The notes under the pieces are model-generated. The model was given only the letters and a program-made list of their open reading frames with translations, did no database searches and had not been told where the DNA came from. Below are positions 56,882-64,000 of a stretch of 64,000 bases of DNA, in pieces. Origin of the DNA: Smallanthus sonchifolius (lineage: Eukaryota > Streptophyta > Magnoliopsida > Asterales > Asteraceae); NCBI GenBank assembly GCA_023525975.1, contig CM042032.1, forward strand, positions 69,772,260 through 69,836,259. Direction: 5' to 3'. Position 1 is the first letter of the stretch. Each line of letters starts with the position of its first letter. Made by a program: the position numbers and the translations under genes.

Positions 56882-59250
56882 CACACACAGCCGAAAACAA
56901 AAGATCTTCATGTATACACACTACAAAACAAAGATAAGAATTGAGTGAATCAATGTCTTCTTACATTTCTCTCGTGAAAAACCCTTCTTAATTGATCCTG
57001 GTTCCATGTGTGTGTGTGGTTAGCTATTCAACCTTTTGTCTAATATATATTGCAAGTATTACTGAGTAATTATAATTAATGCATTCGTTTTTCGTAAAAG
57101 AATGGTCAACCCAACCCGGCACTGTTTGTTTCGTCTGTACCAAAATAACCCATTTTGACCCGTTACCCAACCCTCCCGACCCACTTATATTGCCACCCCT
57201 AGCCTCTTCGATTTGCTATTATGAACCTAATTTCTCTTTAAATCCATCTGCTCTGACTAACGGCCTTGGTAATTGATTTATTTTCATCAGGTTGGATTAA
57301 GATATTTGGCTGGTGATATATCAGGCGGCAACGCTCGTTGTATCGCAATGCTTCAAGCATTTCAGGAGTCCATTATGGAGTACTCAGCACCACCAGAGAG
57401 GGCTCTTAACCGAGACTTAACTGCAAAAATAAACAGTTATATCTCGTATTTAATCGAATGCCGGCCCCTTTCAATCAGCATGGGGAGTGCAATCAAGTTT
57501 GTTAAAACCCGAATTGCCAACCTTCCATTAACTCTCTCCGAGTCAGAAGCGAAAGCAAATCTTTTGTCTGAAATCAATCATTTCATAAACGAAAAAATAA
57601 TTCTAGCAGACAAGGTGATAGTACGACATGCTGTAACAAAAGTCAGGGACGGGGACATCCTTCTTACATACGGGTCCTCTTCTGCAGTAGAGATGATACT
57701 ACTGCACGCCCATGAGCTTGGCAAACAGTTCCGTGTTGTCATAGTGGATTCCCGCCCCAAACTTGAAGGCCGATTATTACTCCGAAGGCTTGTGGCAAAG
57801 GGTGTCAGCTGCACATATGTCCATATAAACGCCACTTCTTATATCATGCATGAAGTCACTCGGGTTTTCCTCGGTGCTTCATCAGTGTTGGCAAATGGAA
57901 CGGTTTACTCCCGAGTGGGGACTGCTTGTGTTGCTATGGTTGCTAATGCTTGTGGTGTTCCCGTTATAGTATGCTGTGAAGCCTATAAATTTCATGAACG
58001 AGTCCAGCTCGATTCAATTTGCTGTAACGAACTCGGTATGCTTCTTAGAATTGTTTTATTTGTGCCATAAAATGTTATTGTTTTTTTGCTTAGGTTTCAT
58101 ATATCAACCGCAGGGGACCCAGATGCAATTTCTAAAGTTCACGGGCGGAAGGAGGTTAACCATTTGATGGACATTGCAGATAATGAAAACCTGCAACTTC
58201 TTAATTTGACGTAAGCCTGGTGCTTTAGTTAAACTTGAATTTTCCCCTAATATGTCCAGTTGTTGATGCTTATAATATTGTCCAATGAAACAGGTATGAT
58301 GTAACGCCTTCAGATTATGTTTCAATGATCATAACGGATTATGGCATGGTAAGTTTCGTAAATCATGTTTATTAGGTGGGCGTGAAAGAACCAGTCTAGA
58401 CCAGACAAACAAATGTACCTAATTATCATTGTTTTCAGAACCGGAGCGGACATCGAACTGGTCGCCCTTCCAGTCCATTGGTTGGACCGGTCAAACCGGA
58501 TTTAAGAACCGGATGACGTCATAAATCTTATAAAAATTTAAACTATATATATATATATATATAATTTTAAACAAAATATGAAAATATGTAATGTTTTTAT
58601 ATAGATTTACAATTTTGAAGACTTAAAATAAATAAGATATGGAGCCTGATTAAACGAGATTTTGAAGAAAAAAATATTAAAATCCGGTTTGACCGGTTCG
58701 ACTGTCTGGTTCACCGGTTCAAATGAAATATGGTTTAAATAGGCTAATCGGACCGATTTGGCGCCCGGTTCTCGGTCCAACCGGCCGGTCTGGTCCAGTC
58801 GTGAAAAACTGCTAGGAATATCCCACTCAAAAAGTAGGGTCTGGAGATAGATAGGTTGTTCCCAGTGAGATGAGTGTAAACCTTACCTCTATCTCAAGAG
58901 ATAGATGAGATGCTGTTCCCAATGAGACCCCCGGCTCAAAACCAACCCAGACCAACAAAACTAGAAAATTGAGCTGGGTCTGTACCAAACCGGTTGAACT
59001 TTTGTTTTCTGTTTATGAAATTAAAAAATCTAAGTATGTATGTTGTTAACGGTCTTTTTGGGACTAAACTGGTTCTTAAACGGAACTGGCTCATTGGTTC
59101 AGGTGGATTTTGGTTCCATCTTGGCCCGGCCCGCTTTGTTATTTATTTGTTTTGGTGATTAACATCGGAGTTGATGTGTTTTAGATACCTCCAACAAGTG
59201 TCCCTGTCATCGTACGAGAATTGCGCAAAGAACAGATATGGAGTGGTTGA
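45972..59250 (+). CDS. Translation initiation factor eIF2B, delta subunit (seven exons)
   Basis: eIF2B is the cytosolic guanine-nucleotide exchange factor that recharges eIF2; the delta subunit belongs to its regulatory alpha/beta/delta core. Exons are 45972-46482, 48358-48495, 55244-55575, 57291-58035, 58114-58210, 58294-58348 and 59185-59250. They total 1944 nt (647 aa), all joined at GT-AG borders in frame. The N-terminus (MDPRRAPRTVIDPKVRQVGF) is disordered and Ser/Pro-rich. Exons 2-3 are Lys/Ala-rich (KAERRALQEAQRAAKAAAKG). Exons 4-7 form the IF-2B Rossmann-like domain (VGLRYLAGDISGGNARC, ILLTYGSSSAVEM, VIVDSRPKLEGR, MIITDYGM, PPTSVPVIVRELRKEQIW). The open frame upstream to 45774 runs into the SINE; MDPRR is chosen as the start because it resembles the alternative exon and follows AAACCCTAG. 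Introns are packed with transposons. Confidence 0.95.
46483..47662 (+). other. Intron 1 of eIF2B delta up to the alternative exon
   Basis: Non-coding. No mobile-element termini were recognised. The open frame at 47277-47507 has no domain. This stretch would hold the promoter of the alternative first exon. Confidence 0.55.
47663..47963 (+). CDS. Alternative, paralogous first exon of eIF2B delta
   Basis: It starts MESRPPRCAAFVPNVRQVGF and includes LSRSPVMIYPARH, matching the pattern of exon 1 (PKVRQVGFFA, LSPVMIPPPRH). It ends ATCAATG before GTATGCAG, in the same phase as exon 1 (ACTG before GTATAT). Either could therefore join exon 2 at 48358 in frame; with this exon the product would be 577 aa. 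AAACCCTAG lies just upstream of both ATGs. It looks like a duplicated promoter-plus-first-exon giving mutually exclusive first exons, or else a decayed duplicate that happens to keep its frame. Confidence 0.72.
48600..48977 (-). repeat. 3' LTR of the copia element
   Basis: 378 bp, nearly identical to 51144-51513. It carries a 9-bp insertion around 48935-48950 relative to the other LTR. Confidence 0.92.
49139..50685 (-). pseudogene. copia gag with partial protease/pre-integrase
   Basis: It starts MAEDGKIRIEKFNGTDFAWW at 50685 on the minus strand. The UBN2-type gag body (LSNMYEKPSAGNR, LLRKLFMMRM, ILLSPLPDSW) is followed by a CCHC knuckle (CWSCNEFGHVKSQC) and a protease start (WVMDSGSSFHA). 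A frame change near 49630 leads to a pre-integrase-like piece (DKQGLEVRFGGGKWKV, GNRIGCLYMVEV). The rest to 49139 is not recognisable pol. The long intact gag frame fits an element mobilised by enzymes of a relative. Confidence 0.88.
51130..51141 (-). other. Primer binding site (initiator tRNA-Met)
   Basis: TGGTATCAGAGC on the minus strand, two bases from the 5' LTR, is the usual copia primer site. Confidence 0.9.
51144..51513 (-). repeat. 5' LTR of the copia element
   Basis: 370 bp, TG...CA on the minus strand, paired with 48600-48977. Confidence 0.92.
52100..52584 (+). mobile_element. Helitron 3' end with tandem 'GTTATCAACG' units, intron 2
   Basis: It ends with hairpin CCCCCGCCTCAACACGGGGG, then TCTTATTACTAG and T. 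Upstream are about five diverged units of the type AAAGTTNNNNATGTTATCAACG with GC-rich CAACGCGCGGG words. The 5' terminus was not found and could lie near 51900. Confidence 0.6.
53628..54108. mobile_element. hAT-type MITE, ATATCGG-rich (481 bp), intron 2
   Basis: Terminal inverted repeats CTATGCAGTCAAT and ATTAACTGCATAG are bounded by the exact 8-bp duplication ATTCTTGG (53620-53627, 54109-54116). The body has many ATATCGG/CCGATAT words and a (TA)n tract at 53982-54023. Confidence 0.83.
54162..54694. mobile_element. hAT-type MITE, GCCTCGCCTCGCGC family (533 bp), intron 2
   Basis: Ends CTGTGTTTAAAAAAGCGC and GCGCTTTTTTAAACCAAG are inverted repeats. The 8-bp duplication ATACTTCT is exact (54154-54161, 54695-54702). 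The ends hold GAGGCGCC words repeated in both orientations. It lies only 45 bp after the preceding MITE's duplication. Confidence 0.84.
55926..56831. mobile_element. MULE-like MITE (906 bp), intron 3
   Basis: The left end GAGGAAGGTTC and the right end GAACCTTCCTC are inverted. CCCTAAAAAGTGG near the left recurs inverted as CACTTTTTAGGG near the right. Flanks CATATATAC and CAAATATAC suggest a 9-bp duplication with a one-base offset. An 18-bp direct repeat (TAAAAAGTGGCTTTTGCC) lies at the left end. A smaller inverted repeat (TTACATATATCCCC against GGGGATATATGCAA, about 56140-56455) is probably a second element nested inside. Confidence 0.65.
56836..56888. repeat. ATACAT microsatellite
   Basis: A run of ATACAT units grading into ACACAC in intron 3. 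Confidence 0.85.
57105..57203. repeat. Remnant hAT terminus in intron 3
   Basis: ACCCGTTACCCAACCCTCCC...GCCACCCCTA (on the minus strand starting TAGGGGTGGC) is the end of a common non-autonomous hAT type. The matching end was not found, so this is a fragment. The open frame over it is not a gene. Confidence 0.5.
58427..58811. mobile_element. CCGGTT-rich MITE-like repeat in intron 6
   Basis: The left side GTTTTCAGAACCGGAGCGG and the complement of the right side (GTTTTTCACGACTGGACC) are imperfect inverted repeats. The body is rich in ACCGGTTCAACCGG words on both strands. The 8-bp flanks agree only partly, so the duplication is not proven. Confidence 0.5.
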
Positions 59251-59484
59251 CATTCAAGATTTAGAATTATGAAGACCTTTTTTCATGTTTTGCTTTTAGA
59301 TATTGAAACCGACTCTGTGAAGAGTGCGATATTCTGCCTCTCCGAGCTTTTTGGTGTTTTGAGTCTCTTGAACCGTTCCTTTCGGCTCCTTTCATGGATT
59401 TAAAAAAGTCATTTTGGATTTACGTTCCTGTACTTTTTGTTGCGGTCGGGATTTTGATGGAGTGTTCTGTGCAACCTTCTGTAC

Positions 59485-60070
59485 AAAAAAACCGGTTTGG
59501 GCCCGTCAAACTGGTTTCAAACCTGACCCTATTGCATAACCGCCATAGGTTTAGAATAGGGTTTTAAATATTTTTGACACCGGTTTGGAACCCGACCCGG
59601 TGCGGTTTGGAAGGTGAAATCAGTTTCCAACGTTTAAACAAAATAATAGTCGTTATATATCGTTATTCTAACCGTTGAGGGTGTTTTTTGATCGTTTTTT
59701 TGAATTTTTTTTTGACCATTTTGTCAACTCTATATTGGTATAAATATGTATTGATTGAATTGTACCATTCTCTGCTCTCTTTAATCTAAAAAAACGTTCA
59801 ATATTTAATAAAAACTTGAAGTTTGTTTTGTTTTATTTGTATTTTATTAAGTTGACAAAAATAAAAAAGAAAGTTTAAAAAGAAAAACAGGTTTGGTCTC
59901 AACCTGGTTCCGGCCCGACTCAAACCGCGTTGGATAGGTTCGACTCCTTCCCCTCAAACCGGTTTGGGCCTGAACAGGTTAGGGTTTCAACCTGGTATTG
60001 ACTAAATTTGACCAAACCGACTTGGTTTGCAACCTGAACCGATTTGGCCAAAAAAACCCGGTATAATCTC
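59485..60070. repeat. Diverged AACCGGTTTGGGCC repeat
   Basis: Words such as ACCGGTTTGG and CAAACCGG recur on both strands at each end with an AT-rich centre, as in old foldback or hAT-type MITEs. No duplication was identified. It begins about 235 bp after the eIF2B delta stop codon. Confidence 0.45.
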
Positions 60071-60094
60071 CATCCATTTCACATATGGTTATAA

Positions 60095-60680
60095 CTAGTA
60101 TTTTTACCCCACGCGTTGCGGCGGTTGCGCGCCGTGACACGTGAAATTACAAATGCTAAGCGACTTTGAATTTTATTAAAAAAAGGAAAACTAAACCGTT
60201 AAATGAATCAAATTCTTTGAAAAAGTAAAAAAAAAGGACACCAAACGGCTTCGAAACAAAAAAAACTAAATCGTTAAATAAATCAAAGTCTTTGAAACAC
60301 CCACGTTGCGGCGTGTTAACTCGCACGTAGCGACACGTTAATACATGCAACATAAAAAAACAAAACATTTAATAGAGCTTTGATAATATTAAAGATAAAA
60401 AAAGTTATTGTATACGAAGTAAATAAATTTATTCGAAACTTTATATAAAAAAGGAAAACCTTTATGCGAACTCACGCGTTGCATCGAAATAGTTAGTAAT
60501 GTGTTAAAAAAAATTCATCACTACGTTGTATGTAGGTGCGTACACAACTTGTATACTATCACGCGCAACTCCGTTTTGAATGAAACTTACATCGAAACAT
60601 AGAAAAAAATAAATACGTCGCAACGGTATATTCGGAATTTCCTCATTTTAAAGGGTATAAATGAAAAAAAAAGTAAGAAA
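60095..60680 (-). mobile_element. 3' end of a minus-strand Helitron downstream of eIF2B delta
   Basis: On the minus strand it ends GCCGCAACGCGTGGGGTAAA then AATACTAG and T. Inside are repeated GC-rich words (ACGTTGCGGCG, ACGTAGCGACACG) with A-rich spacers, as in the Helitron end at 40481. The 5' border is not resolved. Confidence 0.5.
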
Positions 60681-61363
60681 TAAAAGAAAAGTCTATGAGC
60701 ATGTCACAACTTTTTTAATATTTTTAAGTATTTAAATTAAGATACCTTGCTACTAAATATATTATTAAAAAAAATGTAACATTTTTCATCTACAATTTTT
60801 TTTTCGTTGTTGTGTTGGAAACGAAATCGAATAGTATTTTATGTTTATGGATTTAATTGGTGTTAAATAATACCGTTGGATTTTATATATTTTACTAATT
60901 TGTAAGGTTTTAGGACAAATGATCCACTGGCTAATTTGGGTTTTCTTTTTTTTTTTTTTTTTTGAAAGGTGAATTTCATTGGGTTTTCTTTTATACTTAC
61001 AGTCTCTTCATACAACCTGTTTGCCGTAAATATGACTTACCTTCTAATCAAATTAATTATTTACTTTCCAATTAAACGAATTATCAAACCATATCTGATT
61101 ATATATTCTACCATTTAAAATCATACCATATCTGATGAATTTCATGGATAACTCACGAATCGTCTGCTCCCAAGCCTTCAACCTCTAATTTTTCATTATA
61201 TCCGTATCGTTTTCATTCATATCGCAACAACATCCTCTGTTCACCTCATGTCGTATGAAACAACCTTACATGAACCATCATTTTTCGTTGCATAATGATG
61301 ATACTCGTCTTTGTAAATGTTTCATGAAATTATCTACCAGTTGATTCGCTTCAGTAGGTATTG
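60681..61363. other. Intergenic AT-rich sequence
   Basis: No gene recognised. It contains a T-run at 60947-60963. Confidence 0.45.
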
Positions 61364-64000
61364 TGTCACACCCCGACCGATGGCGGAATCATCGAGGCGG
61401 ACAATGAAATGATTGTTCATAAGCACATGATCTACTAAGGTTGCATAACTCATTAATGAGATTTAAATACCAAATATCCAAATACAATTCAAGTTACAAC
61501 ACCCTATTCTAGAATATTACACATAATTATTTTACTAGGTCCAAAAGCCTTATCTGTAGCACCTTCAACACATAGTCACAAAATCACATATCTTCACCTG
61601 AAACGTAATCCAAAACAAGTGTCAACTACGAGAGTTGGTGAGTTTACATATGTTTAAATAAGATAAAAGTTTAGTTAAAAACGTTTATACAATTCATAGT
61701 TTGACATGGTATGATATGGCATAATGTGGAGAATTCACTATATGTATACCAATTGTAAGCATGTAATTTTGTATATAAGCATAAAGGTTTAACGTGATAG
61801 GCATAGCATACCGCTACCCTAAAAGTGATAGGCATGGAATCAAGACTATGTGGGTTACACATAATTTAAACCATCATAAAAGTATTCATAGCATAACAAG
61901 TGATCAAGCACAAAAGCACAATAATCTACACATGTAAACACAAGTTGAATTGTATGTAAGTAAGCACAGATTACGTTTCACCCCAAAATGTATAAAAATG
62001 TAAATAGGGGATATGTAACTCACCTTGCAGCGAGGGTTTTACTTCACGCGCGTTGGTGATATTTGTATTGTTGTTATATACGACGAAATCCTATGCAAAT
62101 GAATATGTATCAAATATGAATTCGTGTACACGTATATTTGTTTAAATATAGGTGGGTTTGTAATTGAAATAACATTTGCGGGAAATTATATGTTTTGAAA
62201 TCATTGTACAAATAAATATTAATTTTTGTAAGATTATGTATTTTTATAAAATTTCTAATTTAAATATTTAAACTTCTTGGAATATATATTTTTAATAACA
62301 CTTGCATTTTATAAATCATAATTTACCCATTTTGAATTTCATAAAAATATTATATTTTGAATAACGCGTATTTTTATTTATTTATAAAAATGATATTTTT
62401 GTTATTTTTCGTGAGTTTAAATAATTAAATAACTTATGTAAACGTCGGTTCTATTACTTTATAAATTTAACGGGTTTGAATATGTCCAAAAGTCAAGTTA
62501 AAATAAACGGCCGAGTTAATGGCCTCGAAATAATTTTTAGTGGGTTAAAGATATTTAAAAGTAGTTAAATGGGTTTTAAATTAATTATGTGAATATATAG
62601 TAAATAAAATAAGATTAAATAGTCAAATGGGTCGGACCGGGTCGGACCAGTCCCGAATCCGGGTTCATAGGATGAAACGGGTCCAGGGGTTCAAAACAGA
62701 AATTAAATAAAATAATAAAAAAAAGGGGTTTGGATCGGAGCTCGCGAGAATCGAACACGGGACCTGATTGTTATCGGGGACGAGTGTGACCAGCCGGGCT
62801 ATAAGCCCATCGCTGATCATTACTAATGCTTAAAATACATAACAAGTCCCTGTCCTTGATCCTGAGTTCTCGGCAACACAAGCCGGTGTTGCCGAGGACA
62901 CTGATTTGCTGGAATCGCGATGATGTTGGCCTCGAATGTGATTGGGTTAGTTAACCGTAAGTGAAACGAGTATATAAGTATGAAATTTAGAGGTTAATAC
63001 CAGATGGAGGTGGCCTGCGAAGTCGAGGACGAAGCCGAGAGACCCCAAAACTGGAAATGGACCTTGGGGTCGAATTGGAACTTCAAAAGGGCTGGGGAGC
63101 TTCTCCTGGATATCACGAACACCGCGGTAGCCTCAATTTAAGGAGGGAATAGACGGAGAGAGTGCCATTAACGGATGAAGGTCCAGGGTTGACTTTTAAC
63201 TTGAATCATAATCCCGATAGTACACACGGCAATTGATAGCTTGGGTTCACACGCACCGACCAGACGAACATACGGGGCTAGGTTATAGCCGTGGAGGTAC
63301 TGTGTGTCGGCCGAATTTTTATGGGTTTGACTTTAGGTTAGACAATGGCGTCTCGGGAATTCTGATGATATGAAGACAAATTGGTCGGGGAAACATGGTC
63401 GTGTGAGGGCGGCGAGTACAATGGTGCAGGTTTCGGGTGTTGAGGTGTAGAGGGACAGGGTTGTCGGGCTTCGCCGGAAAAGCGAATTATCCGCCGGACC
63501 AAGGAGCAGGGTGACCGGTAAAACGATTTGGGGTTTGGCAATTATAGTCCCTGGGGTTTGGTTTAATACGGAATAGCCCTTAAATTAAATACCGGATGGA
63601 TCCCTGTAGTTTCATTTGACCAGAAACAGCCCCTCAACGATTTTAAATTTTAAATCCTTTTAGTCTGATTAATTACAATATAAACCCTGAACTTTTATTT
63701 AAATAAATTAATTTAAATTTCTTTTAAATCAAACTAATTTATAAATTTTTTTATAAACTTGTATTATTATTTTTATAAATAAAAGTTTTATAAAGGTTAT
63801 TAATCCTATTAAAATATGTTTTTCTTTTATATATGCAAATTTTTAAATGTGGAATTTTTTTTGTATAAAATTTTATATTAGTTTTTTAAAATTTATAAAA
63901 TTTATAAAATTTTTATTAAATTAATTTCATAACATAAAATACTTATTTGTATAAAAACCAAATAAAACTTAAGCATATAAAGTTTCATAAAACTTATGTT
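61364..64000 (-). repeat. LTR 6 (Ty3/gypsy-type), minus strand, runs off the window
   Basis: The minus-strand 3' end is GGTCGGGGTGTGACA at 61364, the same style as solo LTRs 1, 2 and 4. Conserved blocks on the minus strand are donor GCAAGGTGAGTTAC (GT at 62023), TTTTGGGGTGAAACG downstream, and acceptor GTTTCAG (ending 61598) preceded by CTCACCAACTCTCGTAGTTG. A tRNA-like stretch lies at 62740-62822. The other LTR end, and whether this is a solo LTR, lie outside the window. Confidence 0.7.
62740..62822 (-). other. tRNA-like sequence inside LTR 6
   Basis: On the minus strand this has a B-box-like GTGTTCGATTCTC and, upstream, a GGCTTATAGCCCGGCTGG segment resembling a tRNA D-arm/A-box region. It is degenerate. 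Confidence 0.4.

Overview
This is a stretch of plant nuclear DNA, almost certainly a eudicot and most likely Asteraceae. The family call is an inference from the style of the Ty3/gypsy and copia proteins and was not verified. There are no bacterial features. AT-rich non-coding DNA dominates, introns have GT-AG borders, and layers of transposable elements surround one clear host gene.

Layout. 1-3148: decayed chromovirus (Ty3/gypsy) pol with its 3' LTR. 3149-5764: remnants of a hAT-like repeat and a minus-strand copia element. 5818-8614 and 9240-12328: two large solo LTRs with perfect 5-bp target-site duplications (TSDs). 13357-24402: a MULE-type MITE whose left terminal inverted repeat was split by a 10.1-kb Tat-lineage Ty3/gypsy element (13384-23524). 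That element has 248-bp LTRs, broken gag-pol, an 88-bp tandem array and a spliced antisense gene with its own TATA box. 24407-29827: several Helitrons, plus a block of minus-strand gene fragments that includes a VPS15-like kinase exon. 30371-32308 and 34038-39112: more solo LTRs, the second containing another solo LTR (34173-37046). 39917-45374: a hAT MITE, a Helitron end and two large foldback elements. 45501-45804: a SINE with a 17-bp TSD.

The host gene is the delta subunit of translation initiation factor eIF2B (45972-59250, plus strand, seven coding exons, 647 aa). A second, paralogous first exon lies at 47663-47963 and can join exon 2 in the same phase. Its 6.7-kb intron 2 holds a recent gag-only copia element, a Helitron end and two hAT MITEs. 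Intron 3 holds a MULE-like MITE and intron 6 another repeat. Beyond the gene are a minus-strand Helitron end and a minus-strand LTR that runs off the window.

The most unusual signal is shared by six LTRs that otherwise look different. Each carries a GTGAGT splice-donor block and, downstream, a CTCACC plus hairpin plus TTTCAG acceptor block, with the acceptor 210-302 bp from the LTR 3' end. They look like conserved intron-containing non-coding transcription units inside LTRs.
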